This document shows positions 1 to 5,697 of a DNA stretch of 5,785 nucleotides, in pieces. Below the pieces are notes generated by a model. The model did not search any database and was not told the origin of the DNA. It saw only the letters and a list, made by a program, of their open reading frames with translations. A program made the translations under genes and the position numbers. Within the stretch, counting starts at the first letter, position 1; each line of letters starts with the position of its first letter. This DNA is from SG8-41 sp035620515 (lineage in GTDB: Bacteria > Pseudomonadota > Gammaproteobacteria > Burkholderiales > SG8-41), in assembly GCA_035620515.1 (NCBI GenBank), contig DASPGR010000280.1:1-5785 (forward strand). The letters are read 5' to 3'.

Positions 1-114
1 CGTGCGCACGCGCGCGCTCACGGCCGTCTGCGTGACGTGCAAGCGCTCCGCCGCTCGCAGGAAGTTGCCGGTCGCGACGATCTCTAGGAAGGTCCGCGCG
101 AGGTTTATGTCCAT
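1..114 (-). CDS. LysR-type transcriptional regulator, N-terminal fragment cut by window edge
   Basis: Read on the minus strand, the first 38 codons begin MDINLARTFLEIVATGNFLR and continue AAERLHVTQTAVSARVRT. This is the classic start of a LysR-type winged helix-turn-helix: a hydrophobic first helix, then the A-A-x-x-L-x-V-T-Q-x-A-V-S recognition-helix pattern at about residues 21-34. The start codon at 112-114 is supported by AAGGAG (minus strand, complement of 121-126) six bases upstream. The frame is open to the left edge, so the effector-binding domain lies outside the window. It is divergent from the FadL-type channel gene and may regulate it, as LysR proteins often control the gene transcribed away from them; that link is inference. 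The family call is firm, but the effector is unknown. Confidence 0.88.
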   Translation of the reverse strand, partial: MDINLARTFLEIVATGNFLRAAERLHVTQTAVSARVRT

Positions 115-281
115 GGTGATCTCCTTGATCAAGCTCGCTGCTGGTTATTATGCAATCTCCTGCAGTTATATATCAATAATATTCGCTTTACTATTTCTTT
201 TGCTGCGGCCAGTATGCCGCCGTTGTTCGAGATCCGGCAAACGCGTCGCCGCCGGCTGGCTTAAGACAGATGGAGCTCCTC
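115..281. other. Divergent intergenic control region between lysR fragment and FadL-type gene
   Basis: This 167-base spacer holds no convincing gene. Its middle (about 140-200) is strikingly AT-rich compared with the flanks. It contains the lysR promoter on the minus strand. On the plus strand a weak -10-like TACTAT (189-194) could serve the channel gene, but it has no good -35. That would suit an activator-dependent promoter. The GGAG at 272-275 is the ribosome-binding site for the channel gene. Confidence 0.5.
147..176 (-). promoter_or_regulatory. Sigma-70-like promoter for the minus-strand lysR fragment
   Basis: On the minus strand, TTGATA (complement of 171-176, five of six matches to the -35 consensus) is followed by an 18-base spacer and CATAAT (complement of 147-152, five of six matches to the -10 consensus). 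The -10 lies about 32 bases upstream of the lysR start codon. This is the best promoter match I can see in the window, and it sits in a locally AT-rich stretch within GC-rich DNA. Two TGCA tetramers at 151-154 and 161-164, ten bases apart, fall between or over its elements and could be part of a regulator site. Confidence 0.5.
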
Positions 282-1628
282 ATGAATCATTTCCTGGCTT
301 TACCGACAATCACCGAGCCGGTCGCCAACACCGGGCGCCGTTACAACAACGCCTTCATGAGGATGATCGGCCAGAAGCTCGCATCAGTGGCGGTTGCGGC
401 AGCGCTTGGCGGGATGGCATCGGGCGCGGCGGCGGGCGGCTTCGCGATCGGGACGCAAAGCGGAAGTGGTACCGGGAACGCGTTCGCGGGTGGCGCAGCG
501 GCCGCCGACGACGCGAGCGTCGCGTGGTACAACCCCGCCCTGATGACCCTGCTCCCTGGAAAATCGAATTTCGCGGTCGCAGCCCATGCGCTCAAGCCGT
601 CGTTCAAATTCGAAAATCAGAGCTCGACCGGTGCGTTTGCGGCTCCCGGAACGGGAGAAGGCGGGGACGGCGGCGGCTGGGCGTTCGTTCCCAACGGGTT
701 CCTCACGACGGCCATCAACCCCAGCGTGAGCCTCGGTTTGGCCATCAACGTGCCATTCGGGCTGATGACCGAGTACGAGGACGGCTGGCGTGGTGACTTC
801 ACGGCGCGCAAGTCCGAGATCAAAAGCCTCAACATCAACCCGTCGCTTGCCTACAAGGTGAACGACGCGGTATCAATCGGCGCAGGCGTCAGCGTGCAGC
901 AACTGGATGCGGACTTGACAAACAGCTTGGCGGCGCTGGGCCTCGGGGTCCTGAGGCTGGAGGCTGACGACGTGGGCTACGGTTACAACCTGGGGGTGAT
1001 GATCCAGGCCGGCCCGACCACGCGCATCGGCGCGCATTATCGCTCCAAGATAAGTTACGAACTCGAAGGAGACGCGACGTTCGGCGCCGCCGCGGCGGGC
1101 AACGGCGGCGTCAAGGCGGACCTCGAAGTCCCCCCCAGCGCCTCGCTCAGCATCTTCCGGACTTTGGGCAACTGGGAACTGATGGGCGACCTGACGTGGA
1201 CCGGCTGGAGCTCGCTGCAGCAGTTGCAAGTGATCCGCACTTCCAGCGCGGCGACGCTGGGGCCGATTCCCGGCGCAGCCGGATCAACCTTGACTACTCT
1301 GCAATTTCAGTGGGACGACACCTGGCGCTATGGAATCGGAGCGAACTACAGGACGAGTCCCCAGACTAAGCTCCGTGTCGGAGTCGCTTTCGACGAGACC
1401 CCCACCAACGATACCCATCGGACAGCGCGCCTGCCGGACCAGGACCGCACGTGGGTTGCGCTGGGCGTGCAGTTTCGTCCATCGAAGACAAGCATCCTCG
1501 ACGTTGGATACGCCCACGAGTTTGTCGACGATGCGAAAGTCAGCAATACGAGCGCCCTTGGGACGTTCTCGGGGACTTTCGAGAACGAGGCCGATATTTT
1601 CTCGATCCAGTATTCGATGTCGTTCTAG
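282..1628 (+). CDS. FadL/OmpP1-family outer-membrane channel for hydrophobic compounds
   Basis: A 448-residue protein of the FadL (OmpP1/TodX) family. These are 14-strand outer-membrane barrels that pass long-chain fatty acids or aromatic hydrocarbons by lateral diffusion. After a signal peptide (MIGQKLASVAVAAALGG and on, residues 28-51 here) the mature start GGFAIGTQSGSGTGNAFAGG and then ADDASVAWYNPALMT match the FadL N-terminal hatch, including the conserved D-D-A and N-P-A (residues 84-86). The C-terminus ends in Phe (IQYSMSF), the usual signal for barrel insertion by BAM. Length fits the family. I chose the ATG at 282 because GGAG lies six bases upstream. An ATG at 270 in frame adds four residues. 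ATGs at 357 and 363 would give a more ordinary signal peptide but have no visible ribosome-binding site. The substrate is unknown; the neighbouring oxygenase suggests an aromatic or hydrophobic compound (inference). Confidence 0.92.
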   Translation: MNHFLALPTITEPVANTGRRYNNAFMRMIGQKLASVAVAAALGGMASGAAAGGFAIGTQSGSGTGNAFAGGAAAADDASVAWYNPALMTLLPGKSNFAVAAHALKPSFKFENQSSTGAFAAPGTGEGGDGGGWAFVPNGFLTTAINPSVSLGLAINVPFGLMTEYEDGWRGDFTARKSEIKSLNINPSLAYKVNDAVSIGAGVSVQQLDADLTNSLAALGLGVLRLEADDVGYGYNLGVMIQAGPTTRIGAHYRSKISYELEGDATFGAAAAGNGGVKADLEVPPSASLSIFRTLGNWELMGDLTWTGWSSLQQLQVIRTSSAATLGPIPGAAGSTLTTLQFQWDDTWRYGIGANYRTSPQTKLRVGVAFDETPTNDTHRTARLPDQDRTWVALGVQFRPSKTSILDVGYAHEFVDDAKVSNTSALGTFSGTFENEADIFSIQYSMSF

Positions 1629-1643
1629 CTTGCCGAAGCGGGC

Positions 1644-1679
1644 CGGGCGGAAGGTAAGCTTCGCCCGACCTTCTTATTT
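1644..1679 (+). terminator. Rho-independent-like terminator after the FadL-type gene
   Basis: The left arm CGGGCG(g)AAG at 1644-1653, with one bulged G, pairs with CTTCGCCCG at 1659-1667 around the five-base loop GTAAG. A pyrimidine-rich tail TTCTTATTT follows at 1671-1679. It begins 15 bases after the channel stop codon. It also lies just past the end of the convergent operon on the other strand, but the T-rich tail is only on the plus strand, so it should work best for the channel gene. Confidence 0.65.
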
Positions 1680-1683
1680 CCTG

Positions 1684-2577
1684 TCACCGCGAGGGCATGA
1701 CCTCAGCCAGGGAGACGCATGCATCTTCGTAACAGCCCTCGCCCATGGCGCCTGGCTCGAAGATGTTGCGCTCGCGGATCCATTTGAAGGAATCCTCGAA
1801 GACCTCCTTGGTGTACGGCTCGAATACGATGCGCTCTCCCGGTCCCCAGCGCCGCGTGTCCATCTGGTTGAGGAAGCGCTTCGGAAACTCGTTGCGGTAG
1901 TGCTTCGTATGGAGCTCGGGCCGTAGATCGATGTCGCGCTGCGCGAGCCGCAGCGCGCCGAAGTACTTCCTGAGATCCTGGGGGTCGGGCTCGCCGGTGA
2001 TCATGGTCGCCATCATGAACGTCGTGTCGATCACTTTACGGAAGCCGAGTTGCTCGAGAAAGTAGTACGGCCCGCTGAAAAGCGCCGCTGCCGGCACCCT
2101 GCGGTCGATGAGCTTCTCGAGCCGGGAGAAGAGGATGCCATCGGCAAAAGAGAGCTTGATGTCCGAGAGCGGCATGTACTGCTCCAGCGCCTGGATCGTG
2201 GAGTAATGGCTTCCCGACTGGTAGCCTACGGAAATCGGCACGCCGCTCAGATCCTCCGGGTTGCGAATGTCAGATTCTGGCGGCACGAACACCGCAGCCG
2301 GCGAAACCGAATACGCGTCGGCGTACATCTTGCCGTGGCCTTTGGATGCCGCGACGTTCACGGTCCAATGGCAGGCGCAGCTCACGTTCGTATCCCGGCC
2401 TTTCTCGAAGCTCTGGTAGGCGCCGACCTTGTCCGGCGTCTCGTGCGCCTTGGCGAGGTCCTGCCCCTCCCAAATGCCGTGGAACTCGTAATCGAGGCCC
2501 TGGGCCTTGAAGTATCCTTTTTCTTCGGCGATCCACTCGTGAAGGCGGAAGTGCGGCGTAATGGCGAACTTCGGCAT
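1684..2577 (-). CDS. NMT1/THI5-like (SsuA/TauA-like) substrate-binding-fold protein without signal peptide
   Basis: A 297-residue protein resembling the NMT1/THI5 and SsuA/TauA type II periplasmic-binding fold. It has an N-terminal strand and helix (FAITPHFRLHEWIAEEKGYF, residues 4-23), the 'x-x-A-x-x-KGYFKAQGLDYEF' pattern typical of these binding proteins, and a hinge region near PEDLSGVPISVGYQSGSHYS (residues 107-126). The start MPKFAITP at 2577 has GGAG (complement of 2585-2588) seven bases upstream. It follows the oxygenase stop codon by only four bases, and its ribosome-binding site lies in the oxygenase's last codons, so translation is probably coupled. Oddities: there is no signal peptide or lipobox, no permease or ATPase nearby, and a C-x-C-H-W motif at residues 67-71. 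The family includes cytosolic enzymes with this fold (THI5 pyrimidine synthase, 4,5-dihydroxyphthalate decarboxylase, MqnA/MqnD), so it may be an enzyme or cytoplasmic binder rather than a transport component. The fold call is good, but the function is open. Confidence 0.8.
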   Translation of the reverse strand: MPKFAITPHFRLHEWIAEEKGYFKAQGLDYEFHGIWEGQDLAKAHETPDKVGAYQSFEKGRDTNVSCACHWTVNVAASKGHGKMYADAYSVSPAAVFVPPESDIRNPEDLSGVPISVGYQSGSHYSTIQALEQYMPLSDIKLSFADGILFSRLEKLIDRRVPAAALFSGPYYFLEQLGFRKVIDTTFMMATMITGEPDPQDLRKYFGALRLAQRDIDLRPELHTKHYRNEFPKRFLNQMDTRRWGPGERIVFEPYTKEVFEDSFKWIRERNIFEPGAMGEGCYEDACVSLAEVMPSR

Positions 2578-2581
2578 GGCG

Positions 2582-3682
2582 TTACTCCTGTTGGGCCAAA
2601 GCAACGGGGCGTGCGGCTGCAGCCGCGGCTTCGGCCGCGTTGCGCTCCGCCTCGATAAGCTTGTCTAGCGTCCTGCGGAAATGCGCAAGCGGCGCATCCG
2701 ACACGATGCCGTGCATCTTGAAGCCGGGATCGGCGTCGAGCATCTCTTGCTGCCCCTCGATGATGAACTTATCTTCCATGAATCCCTCCAGCATGCTGTT
2801 GTGCAGCGACAGCGCGATGGTGGGATCGTCGAGGTCGTAGTCGTGCAGGTAGTTCCAGAAGAAGTGCGTGGAGCGTTTTGTCTCCGGCGTAAAGAACTGA
2901 CAGTTGCGGTACTGCTTCGCATCTTCCAGGTTGCCCTTCTCCAAACCGCGACCTGCGGGACCAAAGAGCGATTCCAGGAAGAAGATGCCCGGAACATGCA
3001 TGCGCCCGATGTTGCGCCGGTCGACGAAGGGAACGTCGCGCACCACCTTCTTGTGGAAGGGCGGACAAGGCGCGTTCATGTGCCAGCGCTCGACGCGGAA
3101 GCCGTCCTTCAGCCGCTCAATCGCGAGGGGCTTGCTCTTGTAGGCGTACTCCTCGGTACCGCCGAGCGTCTTCGTGTGCACGAAGGCAAGGTGGGCGAAG
3201 TCGGAAAGATTGTCGACGATCAGCAGATAGTTCGCCTTGTAGTGCATGTAGTCCGACATGCCGCGCCAAGCCGGGTTGGCGAGATACGGGACGTCGAGGA
3301 TCTTTGAAGGATCGGCCTTCGCCGGGTCACCCATCCAGATCCACACGAGGCGCTGGCGCTCGATTACAGGGTAGCTCTTCACGCCGAGGTTCTTCGGAAT
3401 GTTGTCCTGGCCGGGAATCTGAATGCACTTTCCGCTGGGGTCGAACTTAAGACCATGGTACATGCAGCGGATATCGTCGCCTTCGAGGCGGCCGTTCGAC
3501 AGCTTGGCCCCGCGATGGCAGCACCGGTTGTCGAGCGCGACCACGCATCCGCTGTTGCCCTTGTAGAGCAGTACCGGTTTTTCGAGGATCGTGCGCGCGA
3601 GCAGTTTGCCGTCGATGAGCTCGTGGTCCCACGCTGCCACGTACCACGTGTTCATTAGGAAACCTTGGGTTTCCGGTCCCAT
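2582..3682 (-). CDS. Rieske non-heme iron oxygenase, alpha (oxygenase) subunit, VanA/phthalate-oxygenase type
   Basis: A 366-residue terminal oxygenase. The Rieske [2Fe-2S] ligands are C54-x-H56 and C73-M-Y-H76 (CCHRGAKLS then CMYHG). The catalytic domain has the mononuclear iron site NLSDFAHLAFVH, with H164 and H169 as ligands and D161 as the bridging residue (D-x2-H-x4-H as in naphthalene dioxygenase). A probable third ligand is D304 in FMEDKFIIEGQQ. Size and motif layout fit the single-component-type oxygenases that demethylate vanillate or hydroxylate phthalate, toluenesulfonate and similar aromatics. These need a separate reductase, which is not in the window. The C-terminus is an Ala-rich tail (about residues 349-362). 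The start at 3682 is fixed by AAAGGAGGA (complement of 3687-3695), a near-perfect ribosome-binding site. An in-frame extension upstream would run antisense through the LysR gene and is not used. It is the first gene of a two-gene operon and is divergent from the LysR gene. The substrate cannot be named from sequence. Confidence 0.94.
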   Translation of the reverse strand: MGPETQGFLMNTWYVAAWDHELIDGKLLARTILEKPVLLYKGNSGCVVALDNRCCHRGAKLSNGRLEGDDIRCMYHGLKFDPSGKCIQIPGQDNIPKNLGVKSYPVIERQRLVWIWMGDPAKADPSKILDVPYLANPAWRGMSDYMHYKANYLLIVDNLSDFAHLAFVHTKTLGGTEEYAYKSKPLAIERLKDGFRVERWHMNAPCPPFHKKVVRDVPFVDRRNIGRMHVPGIFFLESLFGPAGRGLEKGNLEDAKQYRNCQFFTPETKRSTHFFWNYLHDYDLDDPTIALSLHNSMLEGFMEDKFIIEGQQEMLDADPGFKMHGIVSDAPLAHFRRTLDKLIEAERNAAEAAAAAARPVALAQQE

Positions 3683-3686
3683 AGGG

Positions 3687-3695
3687 TCCTCCTTT
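3687..3695 (-). promoter_or_regulatory. Strong ribosome-binding site deciding the Rieske oxygenase start
   Basis: On the minus strand this reads AAAGGAGGA, a near-full anti-16S match, five bases before the ATG at 3680-3682. It shows that the oxygenase starts here and not further upstream inside the antisense of the LysR gene. Confidence 0.85.
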
Positions 3696-3734
3696 GCCGC
3701 AGCCCAGTTTACGAGCGAGCCCCCCGCGGATAAA

Positions 3735-3768
3735 TTGGCAGTCCTGGAAACATTGTCCAGCTTGCCGA
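3735..3768. promoter_or_regulatory. Nested inverted repeat, candidate LysR operator in the divergent promoter
   Basis: The inner dyad is CTGGA (3744-3748), seven bases, then TCCAG (3756-3760), a perfect five-base inverted repeat. The outer arms are TTGGCA (3735-3740) and TGCCGA (3763-3768), complementary except for one base and centred within half a base of the inner dyad. The 90-base gap separates the LysR gene (start 3773) from the oxygenase operon (start 3682). A site here could act on both genes, and it almost touches the LysR start codon, which would suit autorepression. On the minus strand TGGACA (complement of 3754-3759) resembles a -35 element but no good -10 follows, as is common for activator-dependent promoters. 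That LysR binds here is inference. Confidence 0.45.
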
Positions 3769-3772
3769 ACAA

Positions 3773-4657
3773 ATGGACTGGAATGACGTCGATGCTTTCT
3801 GCTGCGTGATCGAGTACGGCGGTTTCACCGCAGCAGCAAAGGCCATGAGCCGCCCCAAATCGAGCGTTAGCGCGTCGGTCGCTCGGCTCGAATCCGAGCT
3901 CGGGATTCGGCTGCTGCAGCGCACGACACGCAGCGTGCGTCCGACGGAGGCCGGCGAATCGCTTTATCAGGACTCCGCGGCCATGTTTCAGCGGTTGCGG
4001 GAGGTCCGCGCCAACGCCATGGCGCGAGGAAAAGCAGTCGCCGGCACGCTGCGACTTGCGGCGCCGTACGAGTTCGGAGCGCACCATCTTGGAAGCGTCG
4101 CCTGCACGATGCTTGCGCGCCATCCCGAGCTGCGGATCGATATCGACGTCGAGCACGCTCGCATCGATCCGCTCAACCGCAGCTATGACATCGTGTTCTC
4201 GTACTTCGATGACGATATGCCGGATAGCGGACGCGTGGCGCGCAGAGTGTTCGCCCTGAAGCGTGGTATTTTCGCCGCGCCCGCCTTGCTCGCGAAACAT
4301 CCAAAGGTAAGCACACCCCAGGACCTGGCCGAGCTTCCCGCGATAGCCTCGCCGGCGGATGCGCGGTGGTCGTTCACCGATGCCAAGGGAAACGCCTCTT
4401 CGGTGCCGGTCCACCCCCGAATGCGCAGCCCCAATGCCGACGTGCGCCGCCGGGCCACGCTCGAAGGCCTAGGCGTCTCGCGCATCGTCTACACCTTCTG
4501 CGCGGACATGGTCGCGGACGGGCGATTGCATGAAGTGCTCACCGATTATGTGTGCGCGCCTTTGCGAATCTATGCACTGCTGCCCCATCGACGCCTTATG
4601 CCGCCCAAGGTGCGCGTCCTTCTTGACCTGCTCGCCGCGAAGTCAGAGTTCGTCTAG
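3773..4657 (+). CDS. LysR-type transcriptional regulator, probable regulator of the divergent oxygenase operon
   Basis: A complete 294-residue LysR-type protein. Residues 1-60 form the winged helix-turn-helix: GGFTAAAKAMSRPKSSVSAS (16-35) carries the two helices, then VARLESELGIRLLQRTTRSV and the family-typical R-P-T-E-A-G (56-61). A linker helix follows (about 62-88). The effector-binding domain starts near GTLRLAAPYEFG (91-102) and runs to the C-terminus. The R-T-T-R-x-x-x-P-T-E-A-G wing is typical of the CrgA/DmlR-like branch. No clear Shine-Dalgarno site precedes the ATG at 3773; the bases before it are CCGAACAA. Either translation is weak or the message is leaderless or starts elsewhere, but no better start upstream is apparent. 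Its divergent placement 90 bases from the oxygenase gene, with a dyad between them, suggests that it activates that operon in response to the pathway compound and controls itself (inference). Confidence 0.93.
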   Translation: MDWNDVDAFCCVIEYGGFTAAAKAMSRPKSSVSASVARLESELGIRLLQRTTRSVRPTEAGESLYQDSAAMFQRLREVRANAMARGKAVAGTLRLAAPYEFGAHHLGSVACTMLARHPELRIDIDVEHARIDPLNRSYDIVFSYFDDDMPDSGRVARRVFALKRGIFAAPALLAKHPKVSTPQDLAELPAIASPADARWSFTDAKGNASSVPVHPRMRSPNADVRRRATLEGLGVSRIVYTFCADMVADGRLHEVLTDYVCAPLRIYALLPHRRLMPPKVRVLLDLLAAKSEFV

Positions 4658-4732
4658 CTGCATTCGATTCCTCGAACGTTTCATCTGCTCGCCGGTCGAA
4701 ACCGTATAGCGATTGATGCAGGGAGCACAGCC

Positions 4733-4912
4733 ATGACGAACGGCGCGATGGGTTTAATGATGAATTCGATGATGGGCTGGATGATGACGCTCGGATCGCT
4801 CGGCTGGGTGCTTGTCATCGCCTTGCTGGTCGCCATAGTCGTTCTGTTGGTTCGCCTGCTGAGCCGTACCGAACCCAAGGATGACCGGTCGGCCGGCGCT
4901 GAGCACACGTAG
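4733..4912 (+). CDS. Small Met-rich single-pass membrane protein (59 residues)
   Basis: An open frame from ATG 4733 to TAG 4910-4912, with GGGAG (4721-4725) seven bases upstream. The product opens MTNGAMGLMMNSMMGWMM, which has eight Met in eighteen residues including three Met-Met pairs. A hydrophobic span at about 22-43 follows (LGWVLVIALLVAIVVLLVRL), then a short polar tail with basic and acidic residues (about 41-59). The Arg after the span suggests the Met-rich N-terminus faces out and the tail faces the cytoplasm (positive-inside rule). Small Met-rich membrane peptides often accompany copper or other metal-handling genes, but I see no such gene named here and do not recognise the family. 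It lies 75 bases after the LysR gene and converges on the ECF sigma gene (31-base gap). Its ribosome-binding site and clean topology make it likely real. Confidence 0.68.
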   Translation: MTNGAMGLMMNSMMGWMMTLGSLGWVLVIALLVAIVVLLVRLLSRTEPKDDRSAGAEHT

Positions 4913-4943
4913 CCAACGAGCGTATCTCGTGCGATAGGGGCGC

Positions 4944-5621
4944 TTACGTTCCCGAGGCGATCCTTTCCAGGACTCTCGCCACGATGCGGTCGCAGCGCTC
5001 GCCGTCGACGGCGAACGCTTCTTCGAGCGTGCGGTCGACATGGCGCGCGAGCGATTCGCGCAGCAGCCCGCGCGCCGTGAAATAGCGCGTGCGCACCGTG
5101 GCCTCGGGAATGCCGAGCGCCGCGGCGGTCTCCTCGACCGTGAGCTCCTCGAGCGCGCGCAGCACGAACACGACGCGGTAGTCGTCGGGCAATGCGTCGA
5201 TGCGCTTTTCTAGTATCCGTCTCAGCATGGAATCGCCTTGGTCCTCTTCTGCCGCGATTGCCGGGTCGAGCGGCACCACCTGGGCCGCTCGGGCGGCCCC
5301 GCGACGGCGCATCAGCGCCTCGTTCGCGGTGATCCGGACGAGCCACGTGGAGAGCTTCGATTCGCCGCGGAACGTCGCGAGCGTCCGGTAGGCCTGCTGG
5401 TAAGCCTCCTGCCGCGCGTCCTCGGCCTCCGCGTTGTCGCGCAGGATGGCGCGCGCGGTGCGGTGGAGCGCGCGACTGTGCAGCCGCATCAACGTCTCCA
5501 TCGCACGCATGTCCCAGGCACGGATGCGCCCGGCGAGCTCCGGGTCGGCAAGCCGCTCCAGACTCGCCCGGATTGCCGTCTTCATGACCATTAGATGTTC
5601 AAGGTCCCGATCGTGTTTCAT
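4944..5621 (-). CDS. ECF-type RNA polymerase sigma factor with C-terminal extension
   Basis: A 225-residue extracytoplasmic-function sigma factor. Region 2 spans about residues 38-105, with the core-binding and -10-melting stretch ILRDNAEAEDARQEAYQQAY (59-78), TFRGESKLSTWLVRITANEA (83-102) and the basic LMRRRG. Region 4 spans about 135-190: IDALPDDYRVVFVLRALEEL then the helix-turn-helix TVEETAAALGIPEATVRTRY. A C-terminal extension follows (about 191-225) ending FAVDGERCDRIVARVLERI, which resembles a tail I recall in a subset of proteobacterial ECF factors. The frame is open upstream to about 5756. I chose 5621 (MKHDRDLEHL) because longer starts would overlap the divergent gene at 5698. The ribosome-binding site is weak, and ATGs at 5591 (MVMK) and 5585 (MKTA) are alternatives. 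No anti-sigma factor is visible in the window. Confidence 0.9.
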   Translation of the reverse strand: MKHDRDLEHLMVMKTAIRASLERLADPELAGRIRAWDMRAMETLMRLHSRALHRTARAILRDNAEAEDARQEAYQQAYRTLATFRGESKLSTWLVRITANEALMRRRGAARAAQVVPLDPAIAAEEDQGDSMLRRILEKRIDALPDDYRVVFVLRALEELTVEETAAALGIPEATVRTRYFTARGLLRESLARHVDRTLEEAFAVDGERCDRIVARVLERIASGT

Positions 5622-5697
5622 CGTCTTGCGTTGAAACGCGCCGGCGCTGCGCGTCATCCAATGTGCGTACGCCCCACTTACAAAGGGATGAATTGTC
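5622..5697. promoter_or_regulatory. Divergent intergenic region between ECF sigma and CDGSH-like genes
   Basis: This 76-base spacer must hold both promoters if the chosen starts are right. It contains a short inverted repeat GCGTT-GA-AACGC (5628-5639) just upstream of the sigma start and the palindrome GCGCCGGCGC directly after it. On the minus strand a TGTAAG (complement of 5679-5684) could be an ECF-type -35, and on the plus strand GAAAC (5633-5637) is another, but neither has a properly spaced -10 that I can defend. Confidence 0.3.

Noticed and set aside
2..796. Plus-strand 264-residue open frame at the left end
   Set aside because: It is antisense to the LysR fragment and then overlaps the FadL-type gene in another frame. 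It is Arg-rich low-complexity protein typical of GC-rich shadow frames.
2050..2658. Plus-strand 202-residue open frame opposite the binding-fold gene
   Set aside because: It is an antisense shadow of a gene with clear family features and has no recognisable motif.
3683..4414. In-frame upstream extension of the Rieske oxygenase to a 610-residue frame
   Set aside because: It is antisense to the complete LysR gene. The Rieske domain begins right after the ATG at 3682, which has a strong ribosome-binding site.
4663..4676. TTCGA-TTCC-TCGAA hairpin after the LysR stop codon as a terminator
   Set aside because: The stem is only five base pairs and AT/GC mixed, with just three T residues after it. 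It is too weak to call.
4916..4930. ACGAG-N5-CTCGT hairpin between the small membrane protein and the sigma gene as a terminator
   Set aside because: The stem is five base pairs and there is no T-run on either strand.
4681..5346. Minus-strand 221-residue open frame
   Set aside because: It overlaps the ECF sigma gene in another frame, and its Arg/Ala/Gly-rich product shows no family pattern.
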